Assembly: GCA_002394205.1 (NCBI GenBank) | Contig: DGTC01000055.1 | Span: forward strand, 62,001-126,000 | Source: Lachnospira sp. UBA4346 | GTDB taxonomy: Bacteria > Bacillota > Clostridia > Lachnospirales > Lachnospiraceae | DNA length: 64,000 nt | Direction: 5' to 3' | Part shown: piece after piece, positions 44,797 through 54,327 of the stretch | Numbering within the stretch: the stretch's first letter is position 1 | Layout: each line of letters begins with the position of its first letter | The notes under the pieces: generated by a model | Database searches by the model: none | Told to the model about the DNA's origin: nothing | Seen by the model: only the letters and a program-made list of their open reading frames with translations | Program-made: the position numbers and the translations under genes

Positions 44797-45480
44797 TTAC
44801 TTTTTTAATGCCGGATCTTCTACGCCGTTTAAACGGAATGCTTCTGCACGGTCAATACAGGTTCCACACACACCACAAGGCGTATCTTTTCCTTCATAAC
44901 AACTCCATGTTAATTCATATGGCACCTTCAAATCCAAGCCAATTTTAACAACATCCGCTTTGGTTAGATTGATAAATGGAGCGACTACTTCTAATTGCTT
45001 GCCGCTTCCTAAATAAATTGCCTGATTCATCGCCTGATTAAATGCGTCGCTGCAATCCGGATATGCACTGCCTGCTGCATCATCGCTATGTGCACCATAA
45101 TAAATCACACTGCATCCCTTTGACAATGCAATACTTGCCGCACTCGATAAAAATAATCCATTACGGAATGGCACATAAGTCGATACCGGTGAACCATTGG
45201 TTTCCTGAATCTGTTCTGCATAAGATTCCTTTGGAATCTCTGCGTCTGAATGTGTCAGTAATGAGCAGTCACTATACTGGAAAATCTTTGCAAGATCCAA
45301 ATAAAGGTGTTCTACACCATAATGTGCTGCTACATTTTTTGATGCTTCTATTTCTTTATCATGCTTCTGTCCATAAAATACGGATAATGCAATACAGTTT
45401 TCTGCACCGTATTTATCTACTGCCATACCAAGGCAGGTTGTACTATCAACTCCACCACTGAGTAAAACCATTGCTTTCAT
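44797..45480 (-). CDS. queC: 7-cyano-7-deazaguanine synthase
   Basis: This 227-residue enzyme converts CDG to preQ0 using ATP and ammonia. The PP-loop LLSGGVDSTTCLG is at the N-terminus. The C-terminal zinc site uses CYEGKDTPCGVCGTC. The start overlaps the folE end by 35 bp, a strong sign of translational coupling. GAGGGAGATTTAAATCAG precedes it. All motifs are intact. Confidence 0.97.
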   Translation of the reverse strand: MKAMVLLSGGVDSTTCLGMAVDKYGAENCIALSVFYGQKHDKEIEASKNVAAHYGVEHLYLDLAKIFQYSDCSLLTHSDAEIPKESYAEQIQETNGSPVSTYVPFRNGLFLSSAASIALSKGCSVIYYGAHSDDAAGSAYPDCSDAFNQAMNQAIYLGSGKQLEVVAPFINLTKADVVKIGLDLKVPYELTWSCYEGKDTPCGVCGTCIDRAEAFRLNGVEDPALKK

Positions 45481-46063
45481 CTGATTTAAATCTCCCTCTT
45501 AATGTTCTTGTATATGTTTTTGTATTATTTTTCTTGATTCCTCTTGCCGTCATACAGCTGTGGCATCCCTCAATCATAACTGCCACATCCTCAGAGCCAG
45601 TAATCTCACTGATTATATCCGCAATATCTGAACCGATGCGTTCCTGCAACTGCAAACGTTTCGATACCATATCGGCAACACGGGCAATCTTACTAAGTCC
45701 AATGACCTTTCCATTTGGAATATAAGCAACTGTCACCTTGCAGTCGTACATCAACGCCATATGGTGCTCACAGTAACTAAAAATATCAATATCTTTTACC
45801 ACAACCATATCCTTGCTGTCTGTAATCTGATCGAAATCTTCTTCAAATGTTTTATTAAACATTTCCGCAATCTCATGATTGGTATAATTCATTCCCTCAA
45901 AGACTTCCTCATACATCTTTGCAACACGCTTTGGTGTATCTACAAGACCTTCTCTGTCGGGATCATCACCTAATGCTTTTAAAATTTCTCTGATATGATA
46001 CTCGATTTTTTCTGTGTCAATCTTTTTCTTTGTTTGATTTTTCACAATTTCTGTTTGTTCCAT
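45446..46063 (-). CDS. folE: GTP cyclohydrolase I
   Basis: This 205-residue FolE makes 7,8-dihydroneopterin triphosphate, the first step shared by folate and queuosine routes. The zinc/active-site region SYCEHHMALMYDC and GCHSCMTARG are present with the needed Cys and His. The start at 46063 follows TTGGAGGAAATC. It lies in the que operon, so it probably serves deazaguanine synthesis, with another source of folate possible. Overlaps queC. Confidence 0.97.
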   Translation of the reverse strand: MEQTEIVKNQTKKKIDTEKIEYHIREILKALGDDPDREGLVDTPKRVAKMYEEVFEGMNYTNHEIAEMFNKTFEEDFDQITDSKDMVVVKDIDIFSYCEHHMALMYDCKVTVAYIPNGKVIGLSKIARVADMVSKRLQLQERIGSDIADIISEITGSEDVAVMIEGCHSCMTARGIKKNNTKTYTRTLRGRFKSDESNGFTQWWS

Positions 46064-46081
46064 GATTTCCTCCAAATCTAT

Positions 46082-46768
46082 CTATACACCTTTGGCATTT
46101 GGATCCCAGATGACTTTATGCATCTGAATCTGCATATTGACATCGTTTAACTTTTCTTTTTTCATAAATTCTACAATTTGTTCCAACTCGATTGCTCCAA
46201 AAACCGGACTGAAATAAATGCTGCATTTACCAATTAAATGATGTTCATCTATAATCTCTTTTGCTCGATGCAAATCTTCTTCACTGCCAACGACAAACTT
46301 TACCGTATCTTGTTCCTGAACTGCATCAAAATTTTCAGAAAGCATCTTTTCTTCCATTTTGCTGCAGCCTAGTTTATAATCCACTGTAAATGTGAGCTGC
46401 TTATCATAACCTGCAATCCGAAAAGGGGAAATTGCTACACTTCCATTCGTCTCAATTTCTACACGTAATCCTGCTTGTAACAACTGTTCTATTAATAATT
46501 TGATGTGTTTTTGCAACAGTGGTTCTCCACCTGTTAATGTCACATTTTTTACACCGGTATCTGTTACAGATGTTACAATTTCTGTAATTTTTCTTGCTTC
46601 AAACGGCGCATCCGCTTCATTTGCCCACTTTGTATCACAATATTCACAATCCAGGTTACAGCCTTTAAAACGTACAAAAACCGCCAACTGTCCGGCACGT
46701 CTGCCCTCTCCATTAATACTTGTAAATTGCTCTACCACTTGTAATGTCTGATCTTTTTGTTCTGTCAT
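46082..46768 (-). CDS. queE: 7-carboxy-7-deazaguanine synthase (radical SAM)
   Basis: This 228-residue radical SAM enzyme contracts the CPH4 ring to CDG. The cluster motif is KGCNLDCEYCDTKW (CxxxxCxxC with the family's variant spacing Cx3Cx2C around the last three Cys), followed by TLTGGEPLLQ. It starts 24 bp after queD and is followed by folE within 20 bp. The early SINGEGRRAGQLAVFVR is a QueE hallmark. Confidence 0.95.
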   Translation of the reverse strand: MTEQKDQTLQVVEQFTSINGEGRRAGQLAVFVRFKGCNLDCEYCDTKWANEADAPFEARKITEIVTSVTDTGVKNVTLTGGEPLLQKHIKLLIEQLLQAGLRVEIETNGSVAISPFRIAGYDKQLTFTVDYKLGCSKMEEKMLSENFDAVQEQDTVKFVVGSEEDLHRAKEIIDEHHLIGKCSIYFSPVFGAIELEQIVEFMKKEKLNDVNMQIQMHKVIWDPNAKGV

Positions 46769-46791
46769 AGTATCTTTCCTTTTCTACAACC

Positions 46792-47211
46792 TTATGCCAT
46801 ATATGTTGCTGCATTATTTGGTGTCTCATAAACGGTGACTGCCGTCATATTATATCCGCAGTTTTGCATTTTCTCATAAAAGAACTTTGCCATATTTTCC
46901 GCAGTTGGTCGGAACGGCACCTCAATCATATGAAATGCTTCTTCTTTTAATGCTGCAATCGTTGCATTCTTTAACGTACCTGTTTCATAGATAAGTGCAT
47001 GATCCATTTCATCACACATCTTTTTTAAATCTCCCTTTAACTCACCAAAATCCACATACATTCCACGGTGCTGCTTATCTTCTGATAATTCCTCTGTCAT
47101 TACCTGAACTTCTACACTCCAACGATGTCCATGCAGATTCTTACACTTTCCTTCGTATTCCGATAAAAAATGTGCAGAATCAAAACTTGCTTTTGTCTTT
47201 AAAATATACAT
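46792..47211 (-). CDS. queD: 6-carboxy-5,6,7,8-tetrahydropterin synthase
   Basis: This 139-residue QueD starts at the ATG 47211 with TTGGAG AAAAGA before it; the longer frame would need a TTG start inside that site. Zinc-binding His lie in DSAHFLSEYEGKC and LHGHRW, with the catalytic Cys in EGKC. It opens the queuosine operon directly after a riboswitch-like leader with a terminator ending 26 bp upstream. Confidence 0.96.
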   Translation of the reverse strand: MYILKTKASFDSAHFLSEYEGKCKNLHGHRWSVEVQVMTEELSEDKQHRGMYVDFGELKGDLKKMCDEMDHALIYETGTLKNATIAALKEEAFHMIEVPFRPTAENMAKFFYEKMQNCGYNMTAVTVYETPNNAATYMA

Positions 47212-47237
47212 TCTTTTCTCCAATCTTTTAAATAAAA

Positions 47238-47392
47238 AAAGAGCACCAAACCATATTCGCCTGGTACTCTTTGTTCTTCATCAATCTTGTTTATCGATAA
47301 TTCGCAAATAGTCCTGGTTTTGTTTAGAGACAGGATGGTACAAACGAACTGTCTAACGCAAGTTATTGTAACACTTAGAGATAATTTGTCAA
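47238..47392 (-). promoter_or_regulatory. Promoter and preQ1-I-like riboswitch leader of the que operon
   Basis: On the minus strand: TTGACA (47387-47392), 16-bp spacer, TACAAT (47365-47370). The leader then has a 5-bp stem GACAG/CTGTC (47349-47353 with 47329-47333) whose loop starts TTC, followed by an A-rich tail TCTAAACAAAACC, as in preQ1 class I aptamers. The tail's AAACCAGG can pair with ATGGTTTGG inside the terminator (47238-47272), giving a switch. The loop is longer than the standard aptamer, so class membership is tentative; a termination-controlled leader is well supported. Confidence 0.6.
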
Positions 47393-47416
47393 GGCTATTT
47401 TCTGTTTAATAGAAAA

Positions 47417-47458
47417 AGAGCTGACATACGGTAGATTGGATTACCGCATATCAGCTCT
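47417..47458. terminator. Bidirectional terminator
   Basis: AGAGCTGACATACGGTA (47417-47433) pairs with 47442-47458. On the minus strand it is followed by TTTTTCTATT, closing the ABC exporter operon before the que promoter. Confidence 0.85.
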
Positions 47459-47708
47459 CTTCTTCTCTATTAATCTAATAGGGAGGGGGAAATTATTGTT
47501 GTAGCTTTACAGATTACGAAGTGGGGGGACACTTATAATAACCTGTTGGAATAATGGGCTCCTCGCTACAAATATGAAAAAGTGTATGTTTAAAAGCATA
47601 TTGCTTTGAACAAGTATTATATTAAAGGATAATTATGTCTAAAGTAAGTCTGTTTTCTAAAAAAATATATTAAATTATAAATAACTTATAAACTCACTCT
47701 AAAAGAAA
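47459..47708. other. Gene-free stretch downstream of the exporter
   Basis: This segment contains two G-rich tracts (near 47481-47491 and 47521-47530) and AT-rich DNA. A tiny plus-strand frame after TTAAAGGATAATT encodes only 12 residues and is not claimed. Possibly the remains of an old gene, or 3' UTR. Confidence 0.4.
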
Positions 47709-49592
47709 TTAATTTTCCTGCATACCACCTGTATATAACTGGTAATACTTGCCTTTTTCTGCAATTAAATCATCATGACTTCCTCGTTCAATAATATGTC
47801 CCTGCTCTAATACCATGATACAATCACTATTCTTAACCGTTGACAAACGATGTGCAATGACAAATGTCGTTCTGCCCTTCATCAACTGATCCATACCACG
47901 CTGAACCAACTCTTCGGTTCTAGTATCAATACTTGAAGTTGCTTCATCTAAAATCAATACCGGTGGATCTGCAACGGCTGCTCTTGCAATCGCAAGCAGC
48001 TGACGCTGTCCCTGTGACAGACTTGCACCATCTCCGGACAACATCGTATCATATCCATCCGGTAAATGCTCGATAAATTTATCTGCATTGGCCAATTTGG
48101 CAGCTGCCATACATTCTTCATCGGTTGCATCAAGTCGACCATAACGAATATTATCCATAACCGTTCCTGTAAATAAATGCGTATCCTGTAATACAATTCC
48201 AAGACTACTACGCAAATCTGCCTTCTGAATCTTTCCAATATTGATTCCATCATAACGAATCGTACCACGCTGAATATCATAAAAACGGTTAATCAGATTG
48301 GTAATTGTCGTCTTACCTGCACCTGTACTACCTACAAATGCAATCTTTTGACCTTCGTGTGCATATAAATTAATATTGTGCAATACCATCTTTTCATCTG
48401 TATAACCAAAGTCCACATCTTCAAATACAATATCACCACGCAGCTCTGTATATGTGGTTGTGTTATCCGCCTTATGAAAATGCTTCCAAGCCCAGATACC
48501 TGTATGATGGTCACTTTCTGTCAATGTGCCATCCTCTGCTTTCTTTGCATTGACAAGTGTTACATAACCTTCATCAACTTCCGGTGTCTCATTTAAAACT
48601 TCAAAGATACGGTTAATACCTGCCTGTGCCATAATCACACTGTTAATCTGCTGACTTATCTGACCAAATGGCTGATTAAAACTCTTATTTAATGTAAGGA
48701 AAGAAATCAACGCACCAATTGTAAGACCTGTATATCCATTTAATGCTAAGATTCCGCCTGCAATGGCACAAAATACATAGCTGACATTTCCAAGCTGTAC
48801 AATTACAGGCATCAAAATATTTGCATATCCGTTTGCCTTCTCAGCACTTGCACGCAACTCTTCATTTTTCTTGCGGAACTGTGCAATACTTTCTTCTTCG
48901 TGACAGAAAACCTTAACAACTTTCTGGCCACTCATCATTTCCTCAATATATCCATTTACCGCTCCTAAGTCTGCCTGCTGCTTTCCAAAGTATTTTCCAG
49001 ACTTTCCGGCAATCACCCTTGTTGACACAAGCATAATAACAACCATGGCAACTGTTAATATTGTAAGCGGGATATTCAGCATAACCATACTGATAAATAC
49101 GCTGACAATTGAAATAAAGCTGTTTAATAACTGTGGCAAACTAATACCGATAAACTGACGCAAGGTATCGGTATCATTGGTATATACTGACATAATGTCA
49201 CCATGCGCATGTGTATCAAAGTATTTAATTGGAAGGGATTCCATATGAGTAAACAAACGAATACGTACCTTCTTCATCGTTCCCTGTCCAACATTAACCA
49301 TGATACGATTGTACATATATGCACAAATTATACCAATCAGATAAATACATGCAATCTTTGTAAGTGCCTGTAATAGCGGGCCAAAATCCGGCGATTCAGC
49401 TGTTGTCAATGGAATAATATAATCATCAATCAATGTCTGAATAAACAAAGTTCCTTTTACTGTTGCAAGTGCAGAACCTAAAATACCGATGATTACAAAT
49501 AATAAATGCCATTTGTAATCCTGAAACAACATTTTTAAAATCTGCTTCATTCCATCGGAAGACTGATTTTTCATATTCGAATTAGTTTTCAT
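47709..49592 (-). CDS. ABC exporter subunit with canonical ATPase site (heterodimer partner B)
   Basis: This 627-residue protein starts at 49592, where GGGAGGAGGCGATTTTG precedes ATG, overlapping the first subunit's end by 11 bp. Six membrane helices occupy residues about 35-320, followed by an unusual acidic insertion before the ATPase (NAKKAEDGTLTESDHHTG). Walker A is GSTGAGKTT, the signature is LSQGQRQL and Walker B is LILDEATSSID with the catalytic Glu. Together with the partner's altered site this fits heterodimeric exporters such as BmrCD or TM287/288. Confidence 0.92.
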   Translation of the reverse strand: MKTNSNMKNQSSDGMKQILKMLFQDYKWHLLFVIIGILGSALATVKGTLFIQTLIDDYIIPLTTAESPDFGPLLQALTKIACIYLIGIICAYMYNRIMVNVGQGTMKKVRIRLFTHMESLPIKYFDTHAHGDIMSVYTNDTDTLRQFIGISLPQLLNSFISIVSVFISMVMLNIPLTILTVAMVVIMLVSTRVIAGKSGKYFGKQQADLGAVNGYIEEMMSGQKVVKVFCHEEESIAQFRKKNEELRASAEKANGYANILMPVIVQLGNVSYVFCAIAGGILALNGYTGLTIGALISFLTLNKSFNQPFGQISQQINSVIMAQAGINRIFEVLNETPEVDEGYVTLVNAKKAEDGTLTESDHHTGIWAWKHFHKADNTTTYTELRGDIVFEDVDFGYTDEKMVLHNINLYAHEGQKIAFVGSTGAGKTTITNLINRFYDIQRGTIRYDGINIGKIQKADLRSSLGIVLQDTHLFTGTVMDNIRYGRLDATDEECMAAAKLANADKFIEHLPDGYDTMLSGDGASLSQGQRQLLAIARAAVADPPVLILDEATSSIDTRTEELVQRGMDQLMKGRTTFVIAHRLSTVKNSDCIMVLEQGHIIERGSHDDLIAEKGKYYQLYTGGMQEN

Positions 49593-51321
49593 CAAAATCG
49601 CCTCCTCCCTTAGTCTGTCCTTCATAAATTTCACGATAAATATCATTATTTGCTACAAGTTCTTCATGCGTTCCAATTGCATCAATCTTACCGTTATCCA
49701 TTACAATAATACGGTCAGCTTCCTGAATACTAGAAACACGCTGTGCAATAATAAACTTCGTTGTTCCCGGAATCTGTTCTAAAAATGCACGGCGAATATT
49801 GGCATCTGTCGCCGTATCAACTGCACTTGTTGAATCATCTAATATTAATACCTTCGGATTCTTAAGCAACGCTCTGGCAATACACAATCTCTGCTTCTGT
49901 CCGCCGGATACATTAGAACCGCCCTGTTCAATATATGTATGATATTTTCTTGGAAAACGTTCAATAAATTCATCTGCACACGCAGCCTTACATGCCGCAA
50001 TACATTCTTCCTCTGTTGCATGTTCATTTCCCCAGCGAAGATTCTCTAAAATCGTACCGGAAAACAATTCATTCTTCTGTAATACAACCGCTACCTGATT
50101 ACGCAGAGTCTCTAAGTCATATTCGCGAACATCTTTTCCTCCCACAAACACACTTCCCTCAGATACGTCATACAAACGGCTGATTAAGTTGACAAGACTT
50201 GACTTTGCACTGCCTGTTCCGCCAATAATACCAATGGTTTCACCAGATTTTACCGCAAAATTGATGTCACTGAGTACATAATTTCTGCTGTCCTTTTTGT
50301 AAGAGAAGTTGACATGATGAAATTCTACACGGCCATCTTCTACGGTATCAATTGCATTGTCCGGACTAACAAGGTCTGCTTTCTCCTGAATAACTTCTGC
50401 AATACGCTTTGCACTCGCCATACTAATTGTTATCATAACAAATGCCATTGATAGCATCATCAGGCTCATTAAGATACTCATAACATACGTAAACAGACTG
50501 GTAAGTTCACCGGTTGTCAATCTGCCCTTTACAATAAAATTCGCACCAAACCAAGAAATGGCAAGAATACATCCATACATTGCCGCCATCATTGCCGGAT
50601 TGTTAAAAGAAAGATAACTTTCTGCCTTAACAAACATTTTGTAAAGATTTTCTACGGCTGTTTCAAATTTTGTATTTTCATGCTCTTCACGAACAAAAGA
50701 CTTTACAACACGAATACCTGTAATATTTTCCTGCACACTTGCATTTAAATCATCGTATTTTTTAAAGACGCTGTTAAATACCGGCATTGCCTTATAAATA
50801 ATTGTTCCAAGACATATTGTCAAAAATACAATTGCAACAGCAAATACCATACTAATCTGTGGTGAAATGGAAATTGCCATAATCAAGGCTAAAATCAACG
50901 AAAATGGTGCTCGAATACACATACGAATAATCATCTGATATGCATTCTGCACATTTGTCACATCGGTTGTTAATCTTGTAACAAGTCCCGGTGTAGAATA
51001 TTTGTCAATATTTGCAAATGAAAATGTCTGGATATTCACATACATTGCATCTCTTAAATTTGCCGCAAATCCAGTTGAAGCTGTTGCCGCAAATTTACCT
51101 GCAAGATATCCGCAGCTTAAACTGACACATGCAGTTAATAACATAATCACACCATAAAGATAAACGTGTGATAAATTGCCCTTTGCTATTCCATTGTCAA
51201 TAATAGATGCCATCAGAAGTGGGATTGCTATTTCCATAAAAACTTCTAACATCGCAAAAAACATTGTAAGCAAAGATGCTTTTTTATACTGTCTAATTTG
51301 TTGTACTAATGTTTTCAGCAT
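49582..51321 (-). CDS. ABC exporter subunit with degenerate ATPase site (heterodimer partner A)
   Basis: This 579-residue half-transporter begins MLKTLVQQIRQYKKASLLTM. The Walker A is GGTGSAKSS, the signature VSGGQKQR and the Walker B LILDDSTSAVD, with Asp where the catalytic Glu belongs. That is the usual degenerate-site half of heterodimeric multidrug exporters. It starts 13 bp after the MarR gene and overlaps the partner, forming marR-ABC-ABC. Confidence 0.92.
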   Translation of the reverse strand: MLKTLVQQIRQYKKASLLTMFFAMLEVFMEIAIPLLMASIIDNGIAKGNLSHVYLYGVIMLLTACVSLSCGYLAGKFAATASTGFAANLRDAMYVNIQTFSFANIDKYSTPGLVTRLTTDVTNVQNAYQMIIRMCIRAPFSLILALIMAISISPQISMVFAVAIVFLTICLGTIIYKAMPVFNSVFKKYDDLNASVQENITGIRVVKSFVREEHENTKFETAVENLYKMFVKAESYLSFNNPAMMAAMYGCILAISWFGANFIVKGRLTTGELTSLFTYVMSILMSLMMLSMAFVMITISMASAKRIAEVIQEKADLVSPDNAIDTVEDGRVEFHHVNFSYKKDSRNYVLSDINFAVKSGETIGIIGGTGSAKSSLVNLISRLYDVSEGSVFVGGKDVREYDLETLRNQVAVVLQKNELFSGTILENLRWGNEHATEEECIAACKAACADEFIERFPRKYHTYIEQGGSNVSGGQKQRLCIARALLKNPKVLILDDSTSAVDTATDANIRRAFLEQIPGTTKFIIAQRVSSIQEADRIIVMDNGKIDAIGTHEELVANNDIYREIYEGQTKGGGDFDEN

Positions 51322-51334
51322 AAAATTCTCCCTT

Positions 51335-51778
51335 CTAATTTGTTGTAAGATTTTGTTTCATTTTTTGAAGAAGTCGCATCAGTTCCTCTTCTTCCTTTAT
51401 AGAAAACCCAGAAAGCAATGCTTCACTAGTTTCTAAACATGACTCTGCTAAATATTCATGAAAATCAGATTCTTCAGAAGTAATGCGTACTCTTTTAATC
51501 CTTTTATCCTGCGGATCTGTATACGTTTCAATCAATCCTTTATTTTTCAAATTGGTAAGGATGCCTACAACCGTCGGATGCGAAACTTCAAAGTGATTTT
51601 CAATATCTTTTTGTGATGTCAAAATATCTCTTTCCTGACGAAATTTTACAAAGCCCAATACCCGGAGCTGTGATAACGTAATTCCCCATTTTTTCAAATC
51701 GTTATTACATTTCTTATCAATATCCTCACTAATCTTCTTAATGAGAAGGCTAATATCCTCATTATCGGACTGCCCCAT
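51335..51778 (-). CDS. MarR-family transcriptional regulator
   Basis: This 147-residue winged-helix protein has WGITLSQLRVLGFVKF, SQKDIENHFEVSHPTVVGIL (recognition helix) and the wing with DPQDKRIKRVRIT. It heads a marR-ABC-ABC operon and should repress it until a ligand, probably a drug or metabolite carried by the exporter, binds. A palindrome-rich site lies just downstream of the operon's promoter. Confidence 0.93.
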   Translation of the reverse strand: MGQSDNEDISLLIKKISEDIDKKCNNDLKKWGITLSQLRVLGFVKFRQERDILTSQKDIENHFEVSHPTVVGILTNLKNKGLIETYTDPQDKRIKRVRITSEESDFHEYLAESCLETSEALLSGFSIKEEEELMRLLQKMKQNLTTN

Positions 51779-51824
51779 AGAATCTCCTCCTCCATAAATA
51801 CTTCAGAAAGCGACACATTGATTA

Positions 51825-51882
51825 TGTAGCTTCCTACATGTAGTTTCCGACCTATTTAAGCATATCCCTTTATATATGTCAA
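51825..51882 (-). promoter_or_regulatory. Promoter and likely MarR operator of the exporter operon
   Basis: On the minus strand TTGACA (51877-51882) and TTAAAT (51854-51859) are 17 bp apart. Ten bases downstream is CTACATGTAG (51834-51843), a perfect palindrome that shares a half with TGTAG-CTTC-CTACA (51825-51838). Such overlapping inverted repeats fit autoregulation by MarR. Confidence 0.65.
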
Positions 51883-51919
51883 ATAAATTTTTTATAAATC
51901 AATTTCAAAATGTGGAAAT

Positions 51920-52360
51920 TTATAAGATTACAGAGGAATCTTCCACGAATACCAAATCGTATATATCCTCTACGGCAATGGATAATCCTCCTGCAAATAA
52001 GAACTCATGAGACTGGTGATTTACCCGAATAAGTGACTCCGTTATCGTCTGATAAGATCCGCCTTCCTTTTTCATATCCGGTACAAAATATGTGCAGGAC
52101 AGTTTGATTTCCTTATGTGTCTGCATATATGCATCAATCTGCTGCAGCTGTCTGTCAAGTTCCTGCTTACGATTCTCATCCAATTCTATTTTTTTCTGGG
52201 TCAGTCTTGCTGTTTCCGATATTGCGTCATTATGACCTGTCAAAGCTGCAAACGGAGAAAACTGCGCAGCCCGGTCATGTATCGACATATGTGCATGCTT
52301 CTTTGAAACATGATGTGGCAATTCGATAATATCCTGATATAAATGATTTGTCTGCCGCAT
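51920..52360 (-). CDS. YolD-like protein paired with the Y-family polymerase
   Basis: This 146-residue protein opens with HHVSKKHAHMSIHDRAAQFS then PFAALTGHNDAISETARLTQ, the YolD-like family. In Firmicutes YolD genes are found beside UvrX/UmuC-type polymerases, and it may partner the polymerase in error-prone repair. It lies 63 bp after the polymerase gene in the same direction and shares its SOS promoter. Confidence 0.85.
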   Translation of the reverse strand: MRQTNHLYQDIIELPHHVSKKHAHMSIHDRAAQFSPFAALTGHNDAISETARLTQKKIELDENRKQELDRQLQQIDAYMQTHKEIKLSCTYFVPDMKKEGGSYQTITESLIRVNHQSHEFLFAGGLSIAVEDIYDLVFVEDSSVIL

Positions 52361-52423
52361 AATACCTATCCTCTCTGTTCTATACTATAATTTTTTATCT
52401 AAATCAATGCTTTATCTGCATCT

Positions 52424-53968
52424 TTACGACTTATGTCCACCAATCTGTCGGTTCCGATCCATCGCAGTTGCGCCTTCCTGAAGATTCATTCCTTTTAAAA
52501 TTGCATTTTTACCGAATTTCTTCTTTACATCAAGCATCGCTTTCTGTAACTTCTTTTCCCGTTCTTTGGCTGCATCTTCTTTCTCTTTTTCCTGTTCTAA
52601 TACAGTATAATCTGTAAATAAGTCCAACTGTGTAAAAACCTCCGGATGTGACTGTGCTGACTCCTTCTCTACATGATTGGCAACCAGATTCATTCTGCGC
52701 ACCAACAACTTTGGATTAATAATCCTGTCATACAACCGAAGGACGGCATCAATAATTTCACTAGACGAAGAGGTCGCTTTTGATAAATTTTCTGTTCCAT
52801 GTGCATGTTTCGGAACCCTTCTTCCATACCTGTCAATCGTGACTTCTCCATGATACTGCTTCTGTCTTGTTTCATCAGACAGATTCTCTATATCATATCC
52901 AACCGTCAATACCATCTGATCTGTGACAAGACCCTTGTCTACTAAGTCCAGTGCCAGCTGGTCTGCCATCTCATGAATAACCAGGCGTGCCTTATCTGCC
53001 GAATATGCACAATGCAGCACCTGACCGGAGCTAATACTGTTTACTTCCGGTTTATATCCTTTAATATCCGCAATGGTACACGGTTCCCAACCCCATGCAT
53101 GGTCTATTAATAATTCAGCATTAATACCGAATAACTGATACAGTAAATCTTCATTATAGTAATCAGCTTCCGCACCAATCGAACATCTTGCAACATCTCC
53201 CATTGTATACAATCCATGGGCTTCTAACTTCTTAGCATATCCTCTGCCTACGCGCCAGAAGTCTGTAAGCGGGCGATGCCCCCATAACTGCTGTCGATAT
53301 GTATACTCATTTAGTTCTGCGATACGAACGCCATTCTCATCTGGTGCTACATGTTTAGAACCAATATCTAGTGCAATTTTGCACAAATAGAGATTCGTAC
53401 CAATTCCTGCTGTTGCCGTAATTCCGGTTTCTGCATACACATCTGCAATCATCTTTGTTGTAAGTTCGCGTGCAGTCATTCCATATGTTGACAAATAATG
53501 TGTAACATCCATAAACACTTCATCTACGGAATACACATGAATATCCTCCGGTGCTACATATTTTAAGTAAATATTATAAATCTGCATACTAATCTGCATA
53601 TATAATGCCATTCTGGGAGGTGCTGCTATAAAAGATACTTTCAAATCGGGATTTTGATTTAGTTCATTTGCATCAAATGATTCGCCTGTGAATGTCTTTC
53701 CCCTAAGACGTGTCTTACGCATTGCATTAACCTCATTCACTTTAGCATACACTTCAAACAGTCTGGCTCTTCCGGGAATTCCAAACGACTTTAAAGAAGG
53801 CGTTACTGCCAGACAAATCGTTTTTTGTGTGCGACTCTCGTCTGCTACTACCAGATTTGTCGTTAACGGATCTAGTCCTCGTGCATTACATTCCACAGAT
53901 GCATAAAAAGATTTCAAATCAATGGCTACATATATGTGATTTTCTTCCGGTAATGATTGCTGCATAGA
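52424..53968 (-). CDS. Y-family DNA polymerase (UmuC/UvrX type)
   Basis: This 514-residue translesion polymerase starts at 53968 (GGAGGTGTTCT). Catalytic acids are in YVAIDLKSFYASVEC and YSVDEVFMDVTHY. It also has the ATAGIGTNLYLCKIALD segment and helix-hairpin-helix (DFWRVGRGYAKKLEAHGLYT). Longer than DinB (about 350-420 residues), as in UvrX/ImpB-type proteins. A LexA-type SOS box overlaps its promoter, so it should be DNA-damage inducible. A C-terminal Lys-rich coiled-coil tail (EREKKLQKAMLDVKKKFG) is present. Confidence 0.93.
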   Translation of the reverse strand, partial: SMQQSLPEENHIYVAIDLKSFYASVECNARGLDPLTTNLVVADESRTQKTICLAVTPSLKSFGIPGRARLFEVYAKVNEVNAMRKTRLRGKTFTGESFDANELNQNPDLKVSFIAAPPRMALYMQISMQIYNIYLKYVAPEDIHVYSVDEVFMDVTHYLSTYGMTARELTTKMIADVYAETGITATAGIGTNLYLCKIALDIGSKHVAPDENGVRIAELNEYTYRQQLWGHRPLTDFWRVGRGYAKKLEAHGLYTMGDVARCSIGAEADYYNEDLLYQLFGINAELLIDHAWGWEPCTIADIKGYKPEVNSISSGQVLHCAYSADKARLVIHEMADQLALDLVDKGLVTDQMVLTVGYDIENLSDETRQKQYHGEVTIDRYGRRVPKHAHGTENLSKATSSSSEIIDAVLRLYDRIINPKLLVRRMNLVANHVEKESAQSHPEVFTQLDLFTDYTVLEQEKEKEDAAKEREKKLQKAMLDVKKKFGKNAILKGMNLQEGATAMDRNRQIGGHKS

Positions 53969-54017
53969 ACACCTCCTATTTTTTTCATACAATTATACAC
54001 GTTTATTTCTTTCTGTT

Positions 54018-54054
54018 TGTACCTCATTCTATCATAAATAGAACACATGTTCAA
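54018..54054 (-). promoter_or_regulatory. SOS (LexA) box overlapping the polymerase promoter
   Basis: GAACACATGTTC (54041-54052) matches the Gram-positive SOS box GAACNNNNGTTC. On the minus strand TTGAAC serves as -35 and TAGAAT, 17 bp downstream, as -10, so LexA binding would block polymerase access. The box is about 75 bp before the polymerase start. Confidence 0.85.
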
Positions 54055-54327
54055 CCGTAACTTTATAGCAAAATATACCATTCTTTGTAATTTTATATAG
54101 GAATGACTTACAAATACTGCTCTTTATAATCATTAAAGTTTAAACTTTTCATAAATTCCAAAAAATAAATTGACATTAAAAACGAATTTGTGCTATTCTA
54201 ATCAGGCAATTAAATACATACACGGTATAAATTGGAAACGACACAGGTGCTTATCTGAATAACGAACAACACTTATGTCTTTTTTTGCGCCCATTTTTAG
54301 GAAATTTAGAAAAAAAGGAGAAAATTT
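54053..54327. other. Intergenic region of the divergent polymerase and DUF2798 genes
   Basis: It carries the polymerase SOS promoter on one side and, on the plus strand, TTGACA (54170-54175) with TATTCT (54194-54199) 18 bp later, likely the DUF2798 promoter. No gene is seen between them; a leader of about 120 nt precedes the plus-strand gene and shows no known riboswitch. Confidence 0.55.

Noticed and set aside
47600..47680. Twelve-codon plus-strand frame after TTAAAGGATAATT
   Set aside because: It is too short, with no promoter or hydrophobic character, so it is probably chance.
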